From Armadillidium nasatum (lineage: Eukaryota > Arthropoda > Malacostraca > Isopoda > Armadillidiidae), in NCBI GenBank assembly GCA_009176605.1, contig SEYY01000183.1:1-64000 (forward strand): a stretch of 64,000 nucleotides of DNA, given 5' to 3'. The notes below the pieces were generated by a model. The model made no database searches. It was not told the origin of the DNA and worked only from the letters and a program-made list of their open reading frames with translations. The position numbers were made by a program, and so were the translations under genes. Below, in pieces: positions 1 to 13,989 of the stretch (positions are counted from its first letter, which is position 1; the number at the start of each line of letters is the position of its first letter).

Positions 1-89
1 TCGAAGTGGCTGACTCAACAAAGCTATTTTCATCTACACTCTACTCTTTTGCTCTTCGATAAAACTGCATACTCAGATTTATATATTCA

Positions 90-560
90 TGAAAGCACAT
101 TTATCGAGTCCGAATTCCATTCCTATATTCATCTGTAAATGTTTTCACTACTCTAACCTCTTTTTCTGTCTCTTCCCTGTTTGGTGAATATAACTTTAGG
201 TCATCCATGTAGAACAGGTGTGATAATTGCTTCGGCTTTTTTTCTCATTCCTTGGGTTGACTCTATACCCATTATTAAGGTTGTTTAACATGTTTCTCAA
301 AGGGTTTAATGCCAATACAAACAACATGGGTGATACTGAGTCACCCTGGAATATTCCTCTTTTTATTTTAATTTTTTTCTAACTTCATTATTCCTGTTTT
401 GTGGGTAATTTCATATTTATTTTCCATCCGGACATGACTCTCAGAAAGAAATCTATTATTCTTGTATTTATTTTATAGATCCTCATGACTTCTTCAAGCC
501 ATGAGTGAGGCACGCTGTCATAGGTCTTGCGGTAATCTATCTATATGTTTAACTGTGGAT
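90..560 (-). pseudogene. LINE reverse-transcriptase fragment
   Basis: Read on the minus strand, the stretch gives non-LTR reverse-transcriptase blocks in order: IDYRKTYDSVPHSWLEEV (palm block with the first Asp), RGIFQGDSVSPMLFVLALN and FYMDDLKLYSPN (the catalytic DD pair). The wording KTYDSVPHSW and MDDLKLY points to one invertebrate LINE group, possibly of the R2/R4 type, but I cannot fix the clade. The frame changes between the first and second block and contains stops, so this is a dead fragment. It runs off the left edge of the window, so the rest of the element may lie outside. The next 400 bases to the right show no coding sign. Confidence 0.7.
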
Positions 561-964
561 TACGTGGGTGTCTCGATATCCACAAAAGGATTAAAAATTT
601 TTTTGCTAAAATACGTTTATGGCAAATATAAGAAACAAAAGAAAGTGATCGTTATTTTATCTCTAAATCTTAATTCATAAATGAAGGAGTAAGTAAATTT
701 GTATTGGAATAAGGAATTTCTATTGCATTCGATCATAGTTGGACACAGCAAAAACTTTTAAATAACTTTGTATTTCGATGTTTAAACACGTGATGCTTTA
801 AATTTCTTTTCATGTTATACTCACAACATTTAAATAATTTTAAATTGCTTCTTAATTACAAGATGTGTTTCTATATTTCATTTATGACTATAACTACGAT
901 AGTCATAATTAAATTCAAAAATTTTCAAAATTTTGAGAATCTTTTATCTTGAAAACATTACAAA
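561..964. other. AT-rich stretch, nothing recognised
   Basis: No reading frame, repeat or splice pattern that I can support. It separates a LINE fragment from a hAT-derived repeat. Confidence 0.6.
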
Positions 965-1430
965 CAGCGATGAATAACGTATTGAGAGAAAGTTGTAGCT
1001 TTGTACCTCCTCCTCTAAGCAACTATCAAAAATTAAAAACGTTGAATGTAGTTTTTTATTTTTTTGTCCGGACGGAAAGGTAAATTTTCAAAAACTTTTT
1101 AAAAAGTCGGAAGTTGAAGGGCATACAACTTTTTTTTTCTAAAGCAGATATTAAAAACCGCAACGTGCAAAATTTATCTATTATTGGAATTGTGGATATA
1201 GAGTTCAATTTTCAGGTCATTTGGACATGCAGTGGCTTTTCACTTCTATTCTTTTTTATCTGAAGGAAATTTTACAATAAACTTTCAAACCGTTTTAGAT
1301 ACAGAAAAACGTCAGAAATTGAGTTTTTTTCAGCGCTTTGAAATAAATATAACTTTCAAATTTGATAATCGGTCAAAAATTTAAAAAAAAAAATTATAAT
1401 TGGACCCTCCCCTTATGTATTTTTAAATGG
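965..1430 (-). repeat. Partial copy of hAT-derived repeat family
   Basis: The stretch resembles in the same direction the longer copy at 42630-43640. Shared landmarks are a run with AAAGTTGTAGCTT followed by CTCCTCTAA, a CCGGA..GG block, then ACTTTCAAACCGTTTTAGA and a final TTGGACCCTCCC. The same landmarks appear inverted in the copies at 19825-20930 and 46565-48090, which carry a BED-finger fragment. This copy is diverged and lacks both termini. Confidence 0.6.
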
Positions 1431-1795
1431 TATTTTAACCAAATTAACTTTGCTCGTAAAACTAAAATTTGAAATGAAATCTAAATTTACACTTATAAAC
1501 TCTATGAAAAAACTCAACATGGATAATTATTTATTATTTAAACTTTCAATAATAAAACTTAAATGATTAACATTACAATTTTAACCCAAGGATAAACACT
1601 TTTAAAACATTTCTTTGCAAATTAATTTTTTGTTTTTTTAACTAAAAGTTAATTAAATCTTTTTTCATTTTTATGTTGGTGGAATAAAAGTGATTTAATT
1701 TTAATAATAAAAGTAAAGAATGTAAGAATTACAGCCACTAAGTAAAAATTTATTTATTTGTTAATTTCCTTAATAATTCAATTCAATTAAGTTAT
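1431..1795. other. AT-rich stretch, nothing recognised
   Basis: Non-coding by eye, lying downstream of the relic zinc-finger exon on the minus strand. Confidence 0.6.
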
Positions 1796-2643
1796 TTAAT
1801 GATATTTTTATTTTTTAGATTTTTATTCTTTAATTCAGAACGATGTGTCCTCATGTGTGTTTTTAAGTTCGATTTCAATAACTTCAGAATAAATAAATAA
1901 CTCGATTTAAATAACTCACAACATTTAAATAACTTTATATTTTAATGATTTAACAAATGGATTTTTTAAGCTTCTTTTATCGTTACATTCATAGGAGCAA
2001 TGACAACATTTAAATAACTTTACACTTCCATGTTTAAGTATGTGTCTTTTTAAGTTACTTTTATCGTTACATTCATAGACTGCACTTAGTACATTTAAAC
2101 AACTTTCTTTTTCCATGTATAAGCATGTGTGTTTTTAAACTTCCTTTCTGATTACATTTATAGTTGCAGTGAGAACATTTAAATAACTTTATATTTTCAT
2201 GATTTAACAAATGAATTTTTAAGCTTTCCTTTATGATTACATTCATAGCTGCAGTGAGAACATTTAAATAACTTTACATTTCCATGTATAAGCATGTGTG
2301 TTTTTAAGCTTTCCTTTAAAATTGCATTCATAGCTGCACTCAGAACACTTAAACAATTTGACATTGCTGTGAATTAACAAATGCTGTTTTAACAAAAATT
2401 TTAGAATTACATTCATAACTGCAATGGGCACATTTAAACTTCCTTTTTTCATGTGTCTTTAAATGGCTTTTCAACTCAGCTTGGCCTTTAAAACTAAAAT
2501 TACAAAATCTGCAACTCAAGTTTTCCAGATGACTCTCTTTCAAGGGCTTTGATCACGTGTTACTGACGATTGGGGTCTGCTTTTTGAAGTACTTTTCATT
2601 TTGGAACCTTTTTCTGCCTCACCAACATCGCCAAGTAGTGTCT
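1796..2643 (-). pseudogene. Relic C2H2 zinc-finger exon
   Basis: The minus strand carries a row of C2H2 fingers in changing frames: CRFCNFSFKGQAELKSHLKT, then CAHCSYECNSK, CSECSYECNFKGKLK, CCHCSYECNDKRSLK and a last LKTHMRTHRSELKN before a stop. About seven finger remnants can be traced. Several have lost the paired histidines (for example HAYTW or FVNS where HxxxH is expected) and the frame shifts repeatedly, so it is dead as a protein. At the upstream end there is a good splice acceptor, a polypyrimidine run followed by TTTTGTACAG at about 2644, matching the acceptor of the intact ten-finger exon near the other end of the window. It may be the last exon of the gene whose short exons lie at 13129-15654. 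Proteins of this kind usually bind DNA in the nucleus. Confidence 0.8.
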
Positions 2644-2864
2644 GTACAAAACAAAAAAAAAAATTAAATGTATTCAGCATAAAATTTATATGCTTTACAA
2701 AAATACTTATAAATGTAAAATAATTACTATTTCAAAAATTTCTTTTAATGCCAAACAAATTTTAACATTTTAATAATAATGAAAAGCAATTTTACGTGTG
2801 TAACTCTACAATTATTATTATTTTAACTCTACAATTATTATTTTTGTTTAGATGGCAGAATCTG

Positions 2865-3540
2865 ACAAGAGGGAGAACAATTCCGAGACAATGTGGTAGC
2901 TGTGCGCCTGAGAGGATGACCATTCGCCAATGATAGGTTTTGTTTACCCTTACCTTATCCATCATTTGATCACTCGTCTAACACTCTTGCCAAAACGACT
3001 TCAACATGAGACGTAAATATGCAAGAACGACGATGACAGAGGGCGCCCTGTCGAGGCTGCTCCAAATGTCCGGGCACTGGGATGTCCAGGGCTTACCGTA
3101 AGTGGTTACGCTGGGAGTTAGCATAAGCCGACTAGGCGAAGAGGAGGAATTTCTGGAGTCAATGTTCTGAGGAAGTTCCAAAATCCGCGGGCCAACAATC
3201 ATTGCAGGGTTTTACCAAAAGTATCCACAGAGTTCCGAAGCAAATTAGTAGAATCCATATATGTATTAAGGTTATATGGTCCCCCTACATGAGTGTCGAA
3301 CTCATGGGACAGCGCTGGGCGGCGAGGATTCTCTTATTAAAGATGTTCCAGAGGAGCCAGGGAAAAAAACAAATCTGATGCAGGGTCGTGTGAGCTGGAT
3401 TACCAACTGGGATGGTGCAGTCCACACTCCGAACAACACAAGTAGAGCCAGGGTTTGCCTTCCAAAAGAAAAACAGGCATCGGTGGGCACATACCCCTCT
3501 GACACAAAGGAAAAAAGTTTACATACATAACGACGTATGT
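2865..3540. other. GC-richer unidentified stretch, probably repeat-derived
   Basis: This stretch is clearly richer in G and C than its surroundings and contains words such as GAGGGCGCCCTGTCGAGG and GACAGCGCTGGGCGGCGAGG. Short frames exist on both strands, but none shows a domain I know, and the plus strand has stops every 20 to 60 codons. The base composition suggests a fragment of a transposable element from another source. I cannot name it. Confidence 0.35.
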
Positions 3541-3667
3541 AAATAAAAGAGAGCGAAAAAGTAACACCAAAGAAAAGAAAGAGTGAGAAGTGTAATAATA
3601 ACATGAATAATTTGGGCAACAATACAAAAACTATGAGAAGAAAAAGAAAACTAATAAAGATAATAAA

Positions 3668-3670
3668 ATA

Positions 3671-3737
<67 letters not shown>
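3668..3737. repeat. (TAA)n microsatellite
   Basis: Uninterrupted AAT/TAA trinucleotide run of about 70 bases. Confidence 0.97.
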
Positions 3738-3742
<5 letters not shown>

Positions 3743-3888
3743 AATCAAAATATAGGAATAAGATCGTCAGAAAAGAAACCAAACAAATGGAAAGAAAAGA
3801 ACTAAGTCACCAGCATACTTTTTAGCAAGTTTCCATTCCTGAATGGTATCTGGGCTTTCTCATTACTACAATGTGGGTATGCTGTCAA

Positions 3889-4400
<512 letters not shown>

Positions 4401-4439
4401 TTTTGTTATATGTTCCATCTACATTCTGTAGCTAAAACT

Positions 4440-5640
4440 ACTCCTGAAAAAGAGAATATTTTCAACCATTTCCTTCCTGTAAGATTCTTGTATTCCTCCT
4501 TCTTCTCTTTTCTTCAAGTGTCCCGTTTCCCTACCTGTGATTACAAAAGATCTGGTGAGATCATGAGATCTATAACTTATGGCCAAGATGGCATTCCTTT
4601 CCGTTGTAAAGTATATCGTTTTCTATTTCTAATTGGGGTCTTGACAAAGAGTTGTGGAGATCTCTTGATCACTTGCTCCCCAGTTTCTCTTTTGCTCCTA
4701 ATAATTTTCTTTTTGAGGATTACTTTTCCTTCAATTGAGTTGGATGTAGACAGATCTTCCACAAGTTGAATATATGAAAGGGTGGTCAATTGTTAAATTC
4801 CTCTTCCTTTAAAGATTCATCATTTATATTACAAGTACTACATCATGTTCCAATTCCCATCTGACATCCATGTTCAGCTTTGAAGATTCTTGTTCTCTTG
4901 AGTCGACGGAATTTGATTGTGGGCTCAAATCATTTGTTTCCATCATCAAGAAGGAATCACCCCATTCTAATTCGGGAATATCTATATGATGTGATTCCTT
5001 GTAACATCTGATCAAGAATTGGATCATTCATTACTTCCATGGCATCCAATCTGAAACTTCAATTGTCGAATCCAAAAAAATCCTTCGAAGTGTTCTCGGA
5101 ATTTGCATTTAAGTTAGAAGAATTCCTCTCTGTCTGACTTTGCCCAATAAAATTTTTGAAACTGGGGTGAATATACACTGTGGCAAAGGTTTGCAACAGA
5201 AAGCAAAAAGATAGTAGAAGGAGAAATTTTTTCAGAAGTGTTTAAAGGTAATAATAATATGATAAGAGATATAATTGAGAGATTTATATCAGGTGTTACA
5301 CTAGTCTTAAATCCTATCATGATTATATCATTGGTTAACAAGTTACTAATATCCTAAACATTTTTTGATACCTCATGAAAATTTACTTGTTTTTCTCTAG
5401 ATTAAACTCTACTTACCGATTTTAAATTCTGTAACTGTAAAATCATCTGGTTTAATTGATCTGATCGTTCTTTAAAGTTGTCTGAATGGATGAACCCTTC
5501 AAATTCTTCTTCATCCATATCATGGTCGTTCTTAGACAATAAAATTGTTTCATCTATTTCTTCTTCTGTTATTGATCTGTTTTCACTAAAATCATCACTA
5601 TCATCATCATCTGCCTTCATCATCTGTCGGATGGGTAACA
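4440..5640 (-). mobile_element. Fossil fragment of a Ty3/Gypsy-type element (accessory ORF region)
   Basis: Minus-strand frames resemble, piece by piece and in order, the acidic accessory region of the LTR element at 21529-34614. DEEEFEGF with a following leucine-rich helix matches DEDDFEGF; LCHSVYSPQFQ matches LCTISYSPEFQ; PELEWGDSFL matches ALELEWDDSAL; NSIEGKVILKKKI matches YSIEGEVLLKRRI. It is a related but clearly older copy, broken in several places, with no LTRs seen around it. It adjoins a jockey-type LINE at about 5650. Its value is to show that the accessory region is a lasting part of this element family. Confidence 0.7.
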
Positions 5641-5649
5641 GATAGTGAG

Positions 5650-7610
<1,961 letters not shown>

Positions 7611-7701
7611 AGTCTTAGAATGGAAAGAGAGTTTAAGTCAAGTTGGAAAATTCAGAATACTCCAAATATGAGACAAAAGAGCAAACAAAATCATTTCGAA
7701 C

Positions 7702-7703
<2 letters not shown>

Positions 7704-7744
<41 letters not shown>
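7704..7744. repeat. (TAA)n microsatellite
   Basis: Short AAT run of about 40 bases; the surrounding DNA to 8100 shows no gene. Confidence 0.95.
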
Positions 7745-7745
<1 letters not shown>

Positions 7746-7969
7746 TTAATATTATTATTAAAATATTTGGTGAAGCAACACATCTTTCGATACAATATAC
7801 TTTCGGCATTTAAATTGAAAATATATAACTGATTGACTTTTATTTAAAGAAATTTAATAAAATTATTATTTAAAATATTTGGTGAAGCAACATAATATAT
7901 GTCCGCGCAAAATGCTTACAAATAAAAAATGAACGGAATAATATTAATTAGATATAGATAATAATAACA

Positions 7970-7971
<2 letters not shown>

Positions 7972-8035
<64 letters not shown>
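7972..8035. repeat. (TAA)n microsatellite
   Basis: TAA run of about 64 bases in non-coding sequence between a LINE relic and the Penelope-like element. Confidence 0.95.
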
Positions 8036-8037
<2 letters not shown>

Positions 8038-8277
8038 GAAATTAATCCAAATTCAAGAACTTATTTGACAAATCTTATATATGAGTATCAGATATACATT
8101 TCGTTTTCTTTTCAGGAGAAATAATAATTTTTAGAATTTTTACTTTTAAAATTTAATTTGTATTTAAAAGTACTTGAAAGTTTTTGATTTTTTCCAAGTA
8201 TATTACGCTCAAATACAAGTGCAAATACTTTTGATTTGTCAAACCTAAAGTACAAGTACTTGTACTTAGACCCAAAC

Positions 8278-8432
<155 letters not shown>

Positions 8433-8520
8433 CCAAGGATAGTGCTAAGAATTGAACACACTTTATATATTTATTTAATTTTTCATTTTATCCCTAAAAT
8501 TACTTTTTGAAATTAGAAAA

Positions 8521-8597
8521 AACTTATTGTTTCACATTTATTATTTATTTAGAACTTATTCACTCTATATTCTAACCAAGCTTTCGCGGGATTTTTT
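8521..8597. repeat. Left terminal inverted repeat of Penelope-like element
   Basis: The stretch from ACTTATTGTTTCACATTTAT to CAAGCTTTCGCGGGATTTTT is found inverted at about 10303-10377, with a few mismatches over about 75 bases. Confidence 0.85.
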
Positions 8598-10283
8598 TCT
8601 CTTCCCGCCTCTTTCAGGGTTGTTAAATAAGAGAGCCTGTTTCAATAATTATCTTCCTGATTTCAATCCTGTGTTGGTTGGTTTTCGCTTCTGTTTGGTT
8701 TGTTCCATTTTTCCACTTGTAGTTAATACCTCTGCATGAGGTCGATTCTTTCAAGTAGTGATTAATTATGTTGTCGATATTGTAGCTGCCTTTGTCTCTG
8801 TTAAAGTTACGTCTATTTTTGATTAAAAAGGACTCGTAGAATTTTTTGTAATTTTGGTTGTTAATATATTTAATCACTTTAAATTTATTTTGTGAAATTA
8901 GGTGATTCTGTGTTTCCATATGTGCGATTAATGGCGATGTTCTATTGAAGGTCCGCAAATCATAGGAGTGCTGATAGTTTCTTCTGATGAGGTCACCTCT
9001 TTCCCCGAAGTAGCTATCTTTGCAGGATTCACATGGAATACCGTATATTCCTGACTGGATGCTTTTATGAATTTTCGGTTTTAATTGTTTTCTTTTAACG
9101 TGTTATTATATTTAGGTTATCGATTTTTAAGTTTAAATGGGAATTTATTACTAATGTATTGTTATGATTAATAAATTTGTCTTTATTGGTGTTAAGTTAT
9201 TTTCCTTATTTATATGTATCTTTTTGGCTTTGTTAATGCTTTTGTAAATAATATTAATGGGGTAAGCTAATTTTTTGAAAATTTATATGTTTGATTTAAT
9301 TTCTGCATCTAGTTTGTTTTTACTGCATAATCTTAGTGCTCTTAATATCAATGTGAAGTTAACACCCATTTTTATTTTTTGATTATGGTTAGAATACCAA
9401 TGTATATAGTTTGGGTTATGGGTTGGCTTTTTATATATAGAGAATTCCATTTGGGGGGGGGGGGAGTTTTCCAGTCGATTAATATATCTAAAAACGGGAT
9501 TGTATTGTTTTTGGAGTATTCTATGGTAAATTTTATGGTGGGAGTAATATTATTAAAGTATTGATGAAAGTCCCTGATATTGAAGTACTTACGATATATG
9601 AATAGTACGTCGTCCACGTATCGAAGCCATTTGCAACTATTATATTCAGGGTAATTTTGTATATATTGTTTTTCAATCAGTTCTAGGAAAAGGCAACTTA
9701 TTATCGGTGACAGGGGAGAGCCAATGCTAAGTCCGCTTTTTTGTGTATAGTATTGCTCATTGAATGTAAAGTGAGAGTGTTCAGTTATAAGTTTGACAAG
9801 TTTTTTAATAGAGTTGTATGGTATTTCAAAATTTACATTATTTTCCATGATGTATTTTTCTAGTAAATCTAAAGCTATGTCGACTGGAACATTGGTGAAT
9901 AATGCTGTGACGTCAATGCTAAGTATATCGTAGTGAGTCATATTTTGGTTTTGAATTTTTATCTTGAGTTCTTGTGAATTTTTTAGATGTGATGATGATA
10001 TTTCTCGTAGTAGTGGGCGTAATAATGATGCTATCCATTTGGATAAATTATATGTAATACAATTTATATTGGATATTATAGGACGTAATGGTATATTGTT
10101 TTTATGGGTTTTTGGTATACCATAGAATTGAGCTAATTGACTGTTATATGATTTTAGTTTATTGAAAAGTTTATCATTATTACCAAAGATACTTTTTAAT
10201 TGTTTGTTGAATAAGTGTTGTGATGTTTTTAATGGGTTTGATTTAAGTTGGTTGTAGGTTTGGCTATCCATTAAAAACATCAC
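8598..10283 (-). mobile_element. Penelope-like retroelement: RT with GIY-YIG-like nuclease
   Basis: The minus-strand ORF at 9372-10283 (303 residues) is a Penelope-type reverse transcriptase. It shows FYGIPKTHK, IPLRPIISN, SIDVTALFTNVP, SGLSIGSPLSPI, WLRYVDDVLFIY and PFLDILID in the family order. Downstream, with interruptions, comes the C-terminal nuclease part: SGIYGIPCESCKDSYFGERG at about 9050, then RTFNRTSPLIAHMETQNHL at about 8950, as in GIY-YIG endonucleases of this class. Such elements copy RNA into DNA and insert through the nuclease. The RT frame is open, but frame changes lie between RT and nuclease and the N-terminal part is missing, so this copy is 5'-truncated and inactive. The first residues of the ORF are encoded by the loop and one arm of a palindrome (10201-10302). 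Confidence 0.9.
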
Positions 10284-10302
10284 AATACTTATTCAACAAA
10301 CA
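10201..10302. repeat. Palindrome at the truncated start of the Penelope-like element
   Basis: The arm 10201-10230 (starting TGTTTGTTGAATAAGTGTTG) and the arm 10273-10302 are inverted copies with one mismatch over 30 bases, separated by a 42-base loop. The left arm is inside RT coding sequence, so the right arm is a fold-back copy of it. Confidence 0.93.
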
Positions 10303-10377
10303 AAAATCCCGCAAAAGCTTGGTTTAGAATATAGAGTGAATAAGTTCTAAATAAATAATAAATGTGAAACAATAAGT
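10303..10377. repeat. Right terminal inverted repeat of Penelope-like element
   Basis: Inverted copy of the element's 3' end at 8521-8597. It follows the palindrome arm directly, so the 5' side of this insertion ends in an inverted piece of the 3' side. Confidence 0.85.
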
Positions 10378-10380
10378 GTT

Positions 10381-10564
<184 letters not shown>

Positions 10565-11045
10565 CTAGATGAAAGTAGATATCATTGGGTTAAGAAATCA
10601 ATGGTGGTAAATATATGTCGAGGGAAAAATAGGATAGAAAACAATATCAAGACTTAACCCCAAAACTCACTTTAATGTTGATAAAATGAATATTTATTTT
10701 GAGGTGAAGATCAGGAGGAGGAGCTTCTATTGGTTAATGGCTATTGCAACACTCATTCAATATATGTCCAAACTTGAGACCAAATTCCAATCGATGTTAA
10801 TTGTGGAATCTTAGTTCTTAACTTTTAAATCAAATTTTTTTTGGGGTCATTTTATAAATACTTTACCAGAATCTTTACTACTTCATTCTAGGTCAAAGTA
10901 AATAGATAAGATATTATATATCGTGGTAAAGGAATCAGGCTAAAAGTAACTTTTGTTAATTTCAAAATCTTAAACCATTCATTTTATATTCAAGGCATCA
11001 TGTTTTACCCCCCAGATGGTCCCTATCATTTCTTTTCCCATATTA

Positions 11046-11169
<124 letters not shown>

Positions 11170-11229
11170 AAAAATTATATTCCATGTTTATAGTTATATA
11201 AATAATTTAATATTTGTGAATGCATATCT

Positions 11230-12715
11230 ACACTTATTCAACAAGAATAGTCAAAGGTATTTCAGTGTTCTTAACCCCCTCCAATTCATTTATACCTAAT
11301 GTTGTAATTCCTTCTAAAGATGTCATTTCTTCTCTCTCTGAGCTTAACTATAAGGTGTATGGTCCCAATAGTATTTCCTCTGTGGTTCTAAAATCTTGTG
11401 ATTCCAAGATTGCACCCTGCCTTGGTAAACTATTGTCTCTGTCTTTTTACTTCAACCTTCCCTTCTTGCTGGAAAAGTGTTCTCAATCAGCTTATGCCGA
11501 AGAAGGGAATCCCTCTCAACACTCCAACTATCGTCCCATTTTTTAACCTCCGTTCTTTCTAAAGTTTTCAAATCTATCTTTAACAGGAAGATTTGGAAAC
11601 ATCTCAATTCTTCTAATCTTAACTTTTATCACTAGTATGGCTTTCGTAAAAAAAATGCTTTACTGGTGACCTCCTTTCCCTTCACCCTGACTCTTGGTCC
11701 TCCGCTCTTCTGTGTTTTGGTGAATCTTTTGCCATTGCGCTGGACATATTGAAAGACTTTGATAGAGTCTCGCACAAAGCTTTAATTTTTAAACTTCCCT
11801 CTTTCGGGATTTATCCTTCTCTCTGATTTCCCTTCTGGTCATTCTATAGCAGCAGTTGTAGATGGTCACCGTTCTTCCTTTAAATCTGTAAAAAGTGGTG
11901 TTTCTCAGAGATGTATTATCCTCAACTCTTTCTTATTTTCATTAATAACCTTTCTCTCTTATTACCTATCCACTCCTATGCTGATGACTCTACCTTTCAT
12001 TACTCCTTTCACTTTGAAAGATGCCTCTCCCAACAGCAGCTATTTGACGCAAGAAGGGTGGTCTTGGAGCAACTGCTCTGATCTTTCTTGTATCTCAAAT
12101 TGAGGACAGAGAAAACATGGCCCTTTTCAATGACTCAAAAACTCAATTCATCCATCTATTTACTCAACACAAATTCTACATAACTATGATATCTTCGAAA
12201 ACACTCAACTTAACCTTCATCTGACCTTAATATAATTGGTGTTTCTTTTTCTTGTGATCTTTCTTGCGTACAAGTTTCTAAGAGGTTGGGTGCTCTGAGG
12301 CACCTTCATAATTTCTTCACACAGCACCAGTTGCTTGCTCTGTCAAGGGGCGTTGTTTTCCCCAGTTTGGAAAATTCCTCACACATCTGGGGTGGTTACA
12401 CTCATACAGCTATCCTTGAAAGGGTCGAGTCTAGGGCTTTTTGTCTTATCAACTCTCCCACTTCTCTAATTTTCTCGTCTCTTTCTGCCTGCTGAATTGT
12501 TGTGTTACTCTCTCTGTACGATCGCTATTACAACGGACATTGCTCTTCTGAACTTACCTCATCCATTGAGAAGAGAAAATATGACAAGTTTTTCTACATA
12601 GTCTCATCCTTTCTCTGTCCAACTCTCTGACCCCAGACTTAACCGCTATGCTCAATCTTACATGTACTCTACTGGTAAAGTCTGAAAAACACTCCCTTTA
12701 TAGATACATTTTCCC
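11230..12715 (+). pseudogene. Jockey-type LINE, degraded
   Basis: Plus-strand pieces follow jockey ORF2 order. SSLSELNYKVYGPNSISSVV and SNYRPIF lie near the start, followed by a badly damaged palm with a KDFDRVSHKALI-like block at about 11750 and AAVVDGHRSSFKS at about 11850. SYADDSTFHY at about 11975 and KTQFIHL at about 12140 come next. The C-terminal signature RHLHNFFTQHQLLALSRGVV, then SHIWGGYTHTAILERVESRAF, lies at 12295-12450. Stops and frame changes are frequent, so it is a dead copy. It ends close to the (TA)n run at 12725. Confidence 0.8.
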
Positions 12716-12721
12716 AACTAC

Positions 12722-12842
<121 letters not shown>

Positions 12843-13057
12843 GTTAAAAAGTTAAATAGCTAAAGAAAAAATCTGAAATATAATAAATTTAAGTGATTTA
12901 TGGCTGTTTTTTATTATTATTATTAGTAGTTTATTAAAATAGAATTAAATGTTTAGTTTTCTTTTATTATAAATGTAAATCTGTAAAATATTTTTACATA
13001 GTTGAGAATCAGCTAATATTATCAACTCACACAGTCTGGAGTTAGATAAATTAGAAC

Positions 13058-13059
<2 letters not shown>

Positions 13060-13119
<60 letters not shown>

Positions 13120-13120
13120 T
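13060..13120. repeat. (TAA)n microsatellite
   Basis: AAT run of about 60 bases, immediately downstream of candidate exon 13129-13296 on the minus strand. Confidence 0.96.
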
Positions 13121-13128
13121 TATAAATA

Positions 13129-13296
13129 CTATACCATTAATTCCTTGAGACTAAACTTCTTGAGAAGCAACAAAGGAAACTTTGAAGTCAAAATTTGTGC
13201 AAAATATTCCTCTTCGTCTGATTCAAAATGTGCTTTTAAACCCTTTTCATTTACTTTATTTACCAACGAAGAAACATTTTTCACGATCATAAATTT
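13129..13296 (-). CDS. Candidate exon of a host gene (possibly zinc-finger gene, middle part)
   Basis: On the minus strand a polypyrimidine acceptor (TTTCTTTTATAG) is followed by 55 open codons and a TAG stop. The protein begins KFMIVKNVSSLVNKVNEKGL, then KAHFESDEEEYFAQILTSKF and LLLLKKFSLKELMV. Codon use and the balanced mix of residues look like real coding sequence, unlike the repeats around it. The exon before it (13518-13710) joins in phase 0. The stop could be the true end; alternatively the final ATGGTATAG holds a splice donor and the gene continues to the zinc-finger exon at 1796-2643. I do not recognise a domain. It is too short for standard ORF lists. Confidence 0.5.
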   Translation of the reverse strand, partial: KFMIVKNVSSLVNKVNEKGLKAHFESDEEEYFAQILTSKFPLLLLKKFSLKELMV

Positions 13297-13309
13297 CTAT
13301 AAAAGAAAT

Positions 13310-13311
<2 letters not shown>

Positions 13312-13358
<47 letters not shown>
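13312..13358. repeat. (TAA)n microsatellite
   Basis: Lies in the putative intron, about 15 bases upstream of the acceptor at 13297 on the minus strand. Confidence 0.95.
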
Positions 13359-13359
<1 letters not shown>

Positions 13360-13420
13360 GTAAAGCATCCTGTTCTCTTAACCATCTGTTTCTAGGGTGT
13401 GTAAAAAATAACACAAAGGA

Positions 13421-13421
13421 C

Positions 13422-13483
<62 letters not shown>

Positions 13484-13492
13484 TAATAATAA
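13421..13492. repeat. (TAA)n microsatellite
   Basis: AAT run with one interruption, in the same putative 220-base intron as the run at 13312. Confidence 0.95.
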
Positions 13493-13517
13493 TTACAGAA
13501 ATTTAACAAACCTTTAC

Positions 13518-13710
13518 ATGATGAAGATCAAACTTTTTCATGGGAGAATTTTCTGATTTTATGACATTATTTTTGATCTTCTCTTCATTAAAGACAAATT
13601 CCAAATCGGATTCTCTTCTTGGCTCTGACTTTATAAAAGAGGAATTTTCATCTAATTCTTTCTTTATACTTTTCTGCTAAAGGGATCATTGATTCAATGT
13701 GAGGAAAGAT
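13518..13710 (-). CDS. Candidate exon of a host gene with SUMO-site-like motifs
   Basis: The open part on the minus strand starts at 13673 (KSIKKELDENSSFIKSEPRR) and runs 52 codons to FDLHH. A donor CAT/GTAAAG follows, in phase 0 with the acceptor at 13297. It contains two IKSE words, the psi-K-x-E form often SUMO-modified in arthropod zinc-finger proteins. A good acceptor (GATTTTATTTCAG) lies at 13711. Using it with the 74-base exon at 15581-15654 gives the right total phase, but stops appear between 13710 and 13674. A weaker acceptor (CCTTTAGCAG) sits at 13674. So either another exon lies between, or the gene is damaged here. No known domain is seen. Confidence 0.45.
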
Positions 13711-13989
13711 CTGAAATAAAATCAACCAATTTAAAGAAACTTTATGGATATATATTTAAAATGAAAAAAAAATTGAAAAAAAAGGGTTGATTAAGAATAA
13801 AAGAATCACAAAAATAATAATAATAATAATTTCTGCTGATACAAAAACAAATAAAAACATTAATGAAAATCATAAAATTCAAGATATTTTACTTCAAATT
13901 TCTTAAATACTTCAAAACATTTTTTATTCCTATTTTACTTCTTAAAAATCTTTGTTCAAACAACAAAACTTTTGTATTAAAAACTTCAA

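Noticed and set aside
4410-4769. A plus-strand secreted-type ORF of 119 codons
   Set aside because: It is the reverse of the fossil accessory region, which matches the LTR element block by block on the minus strand.
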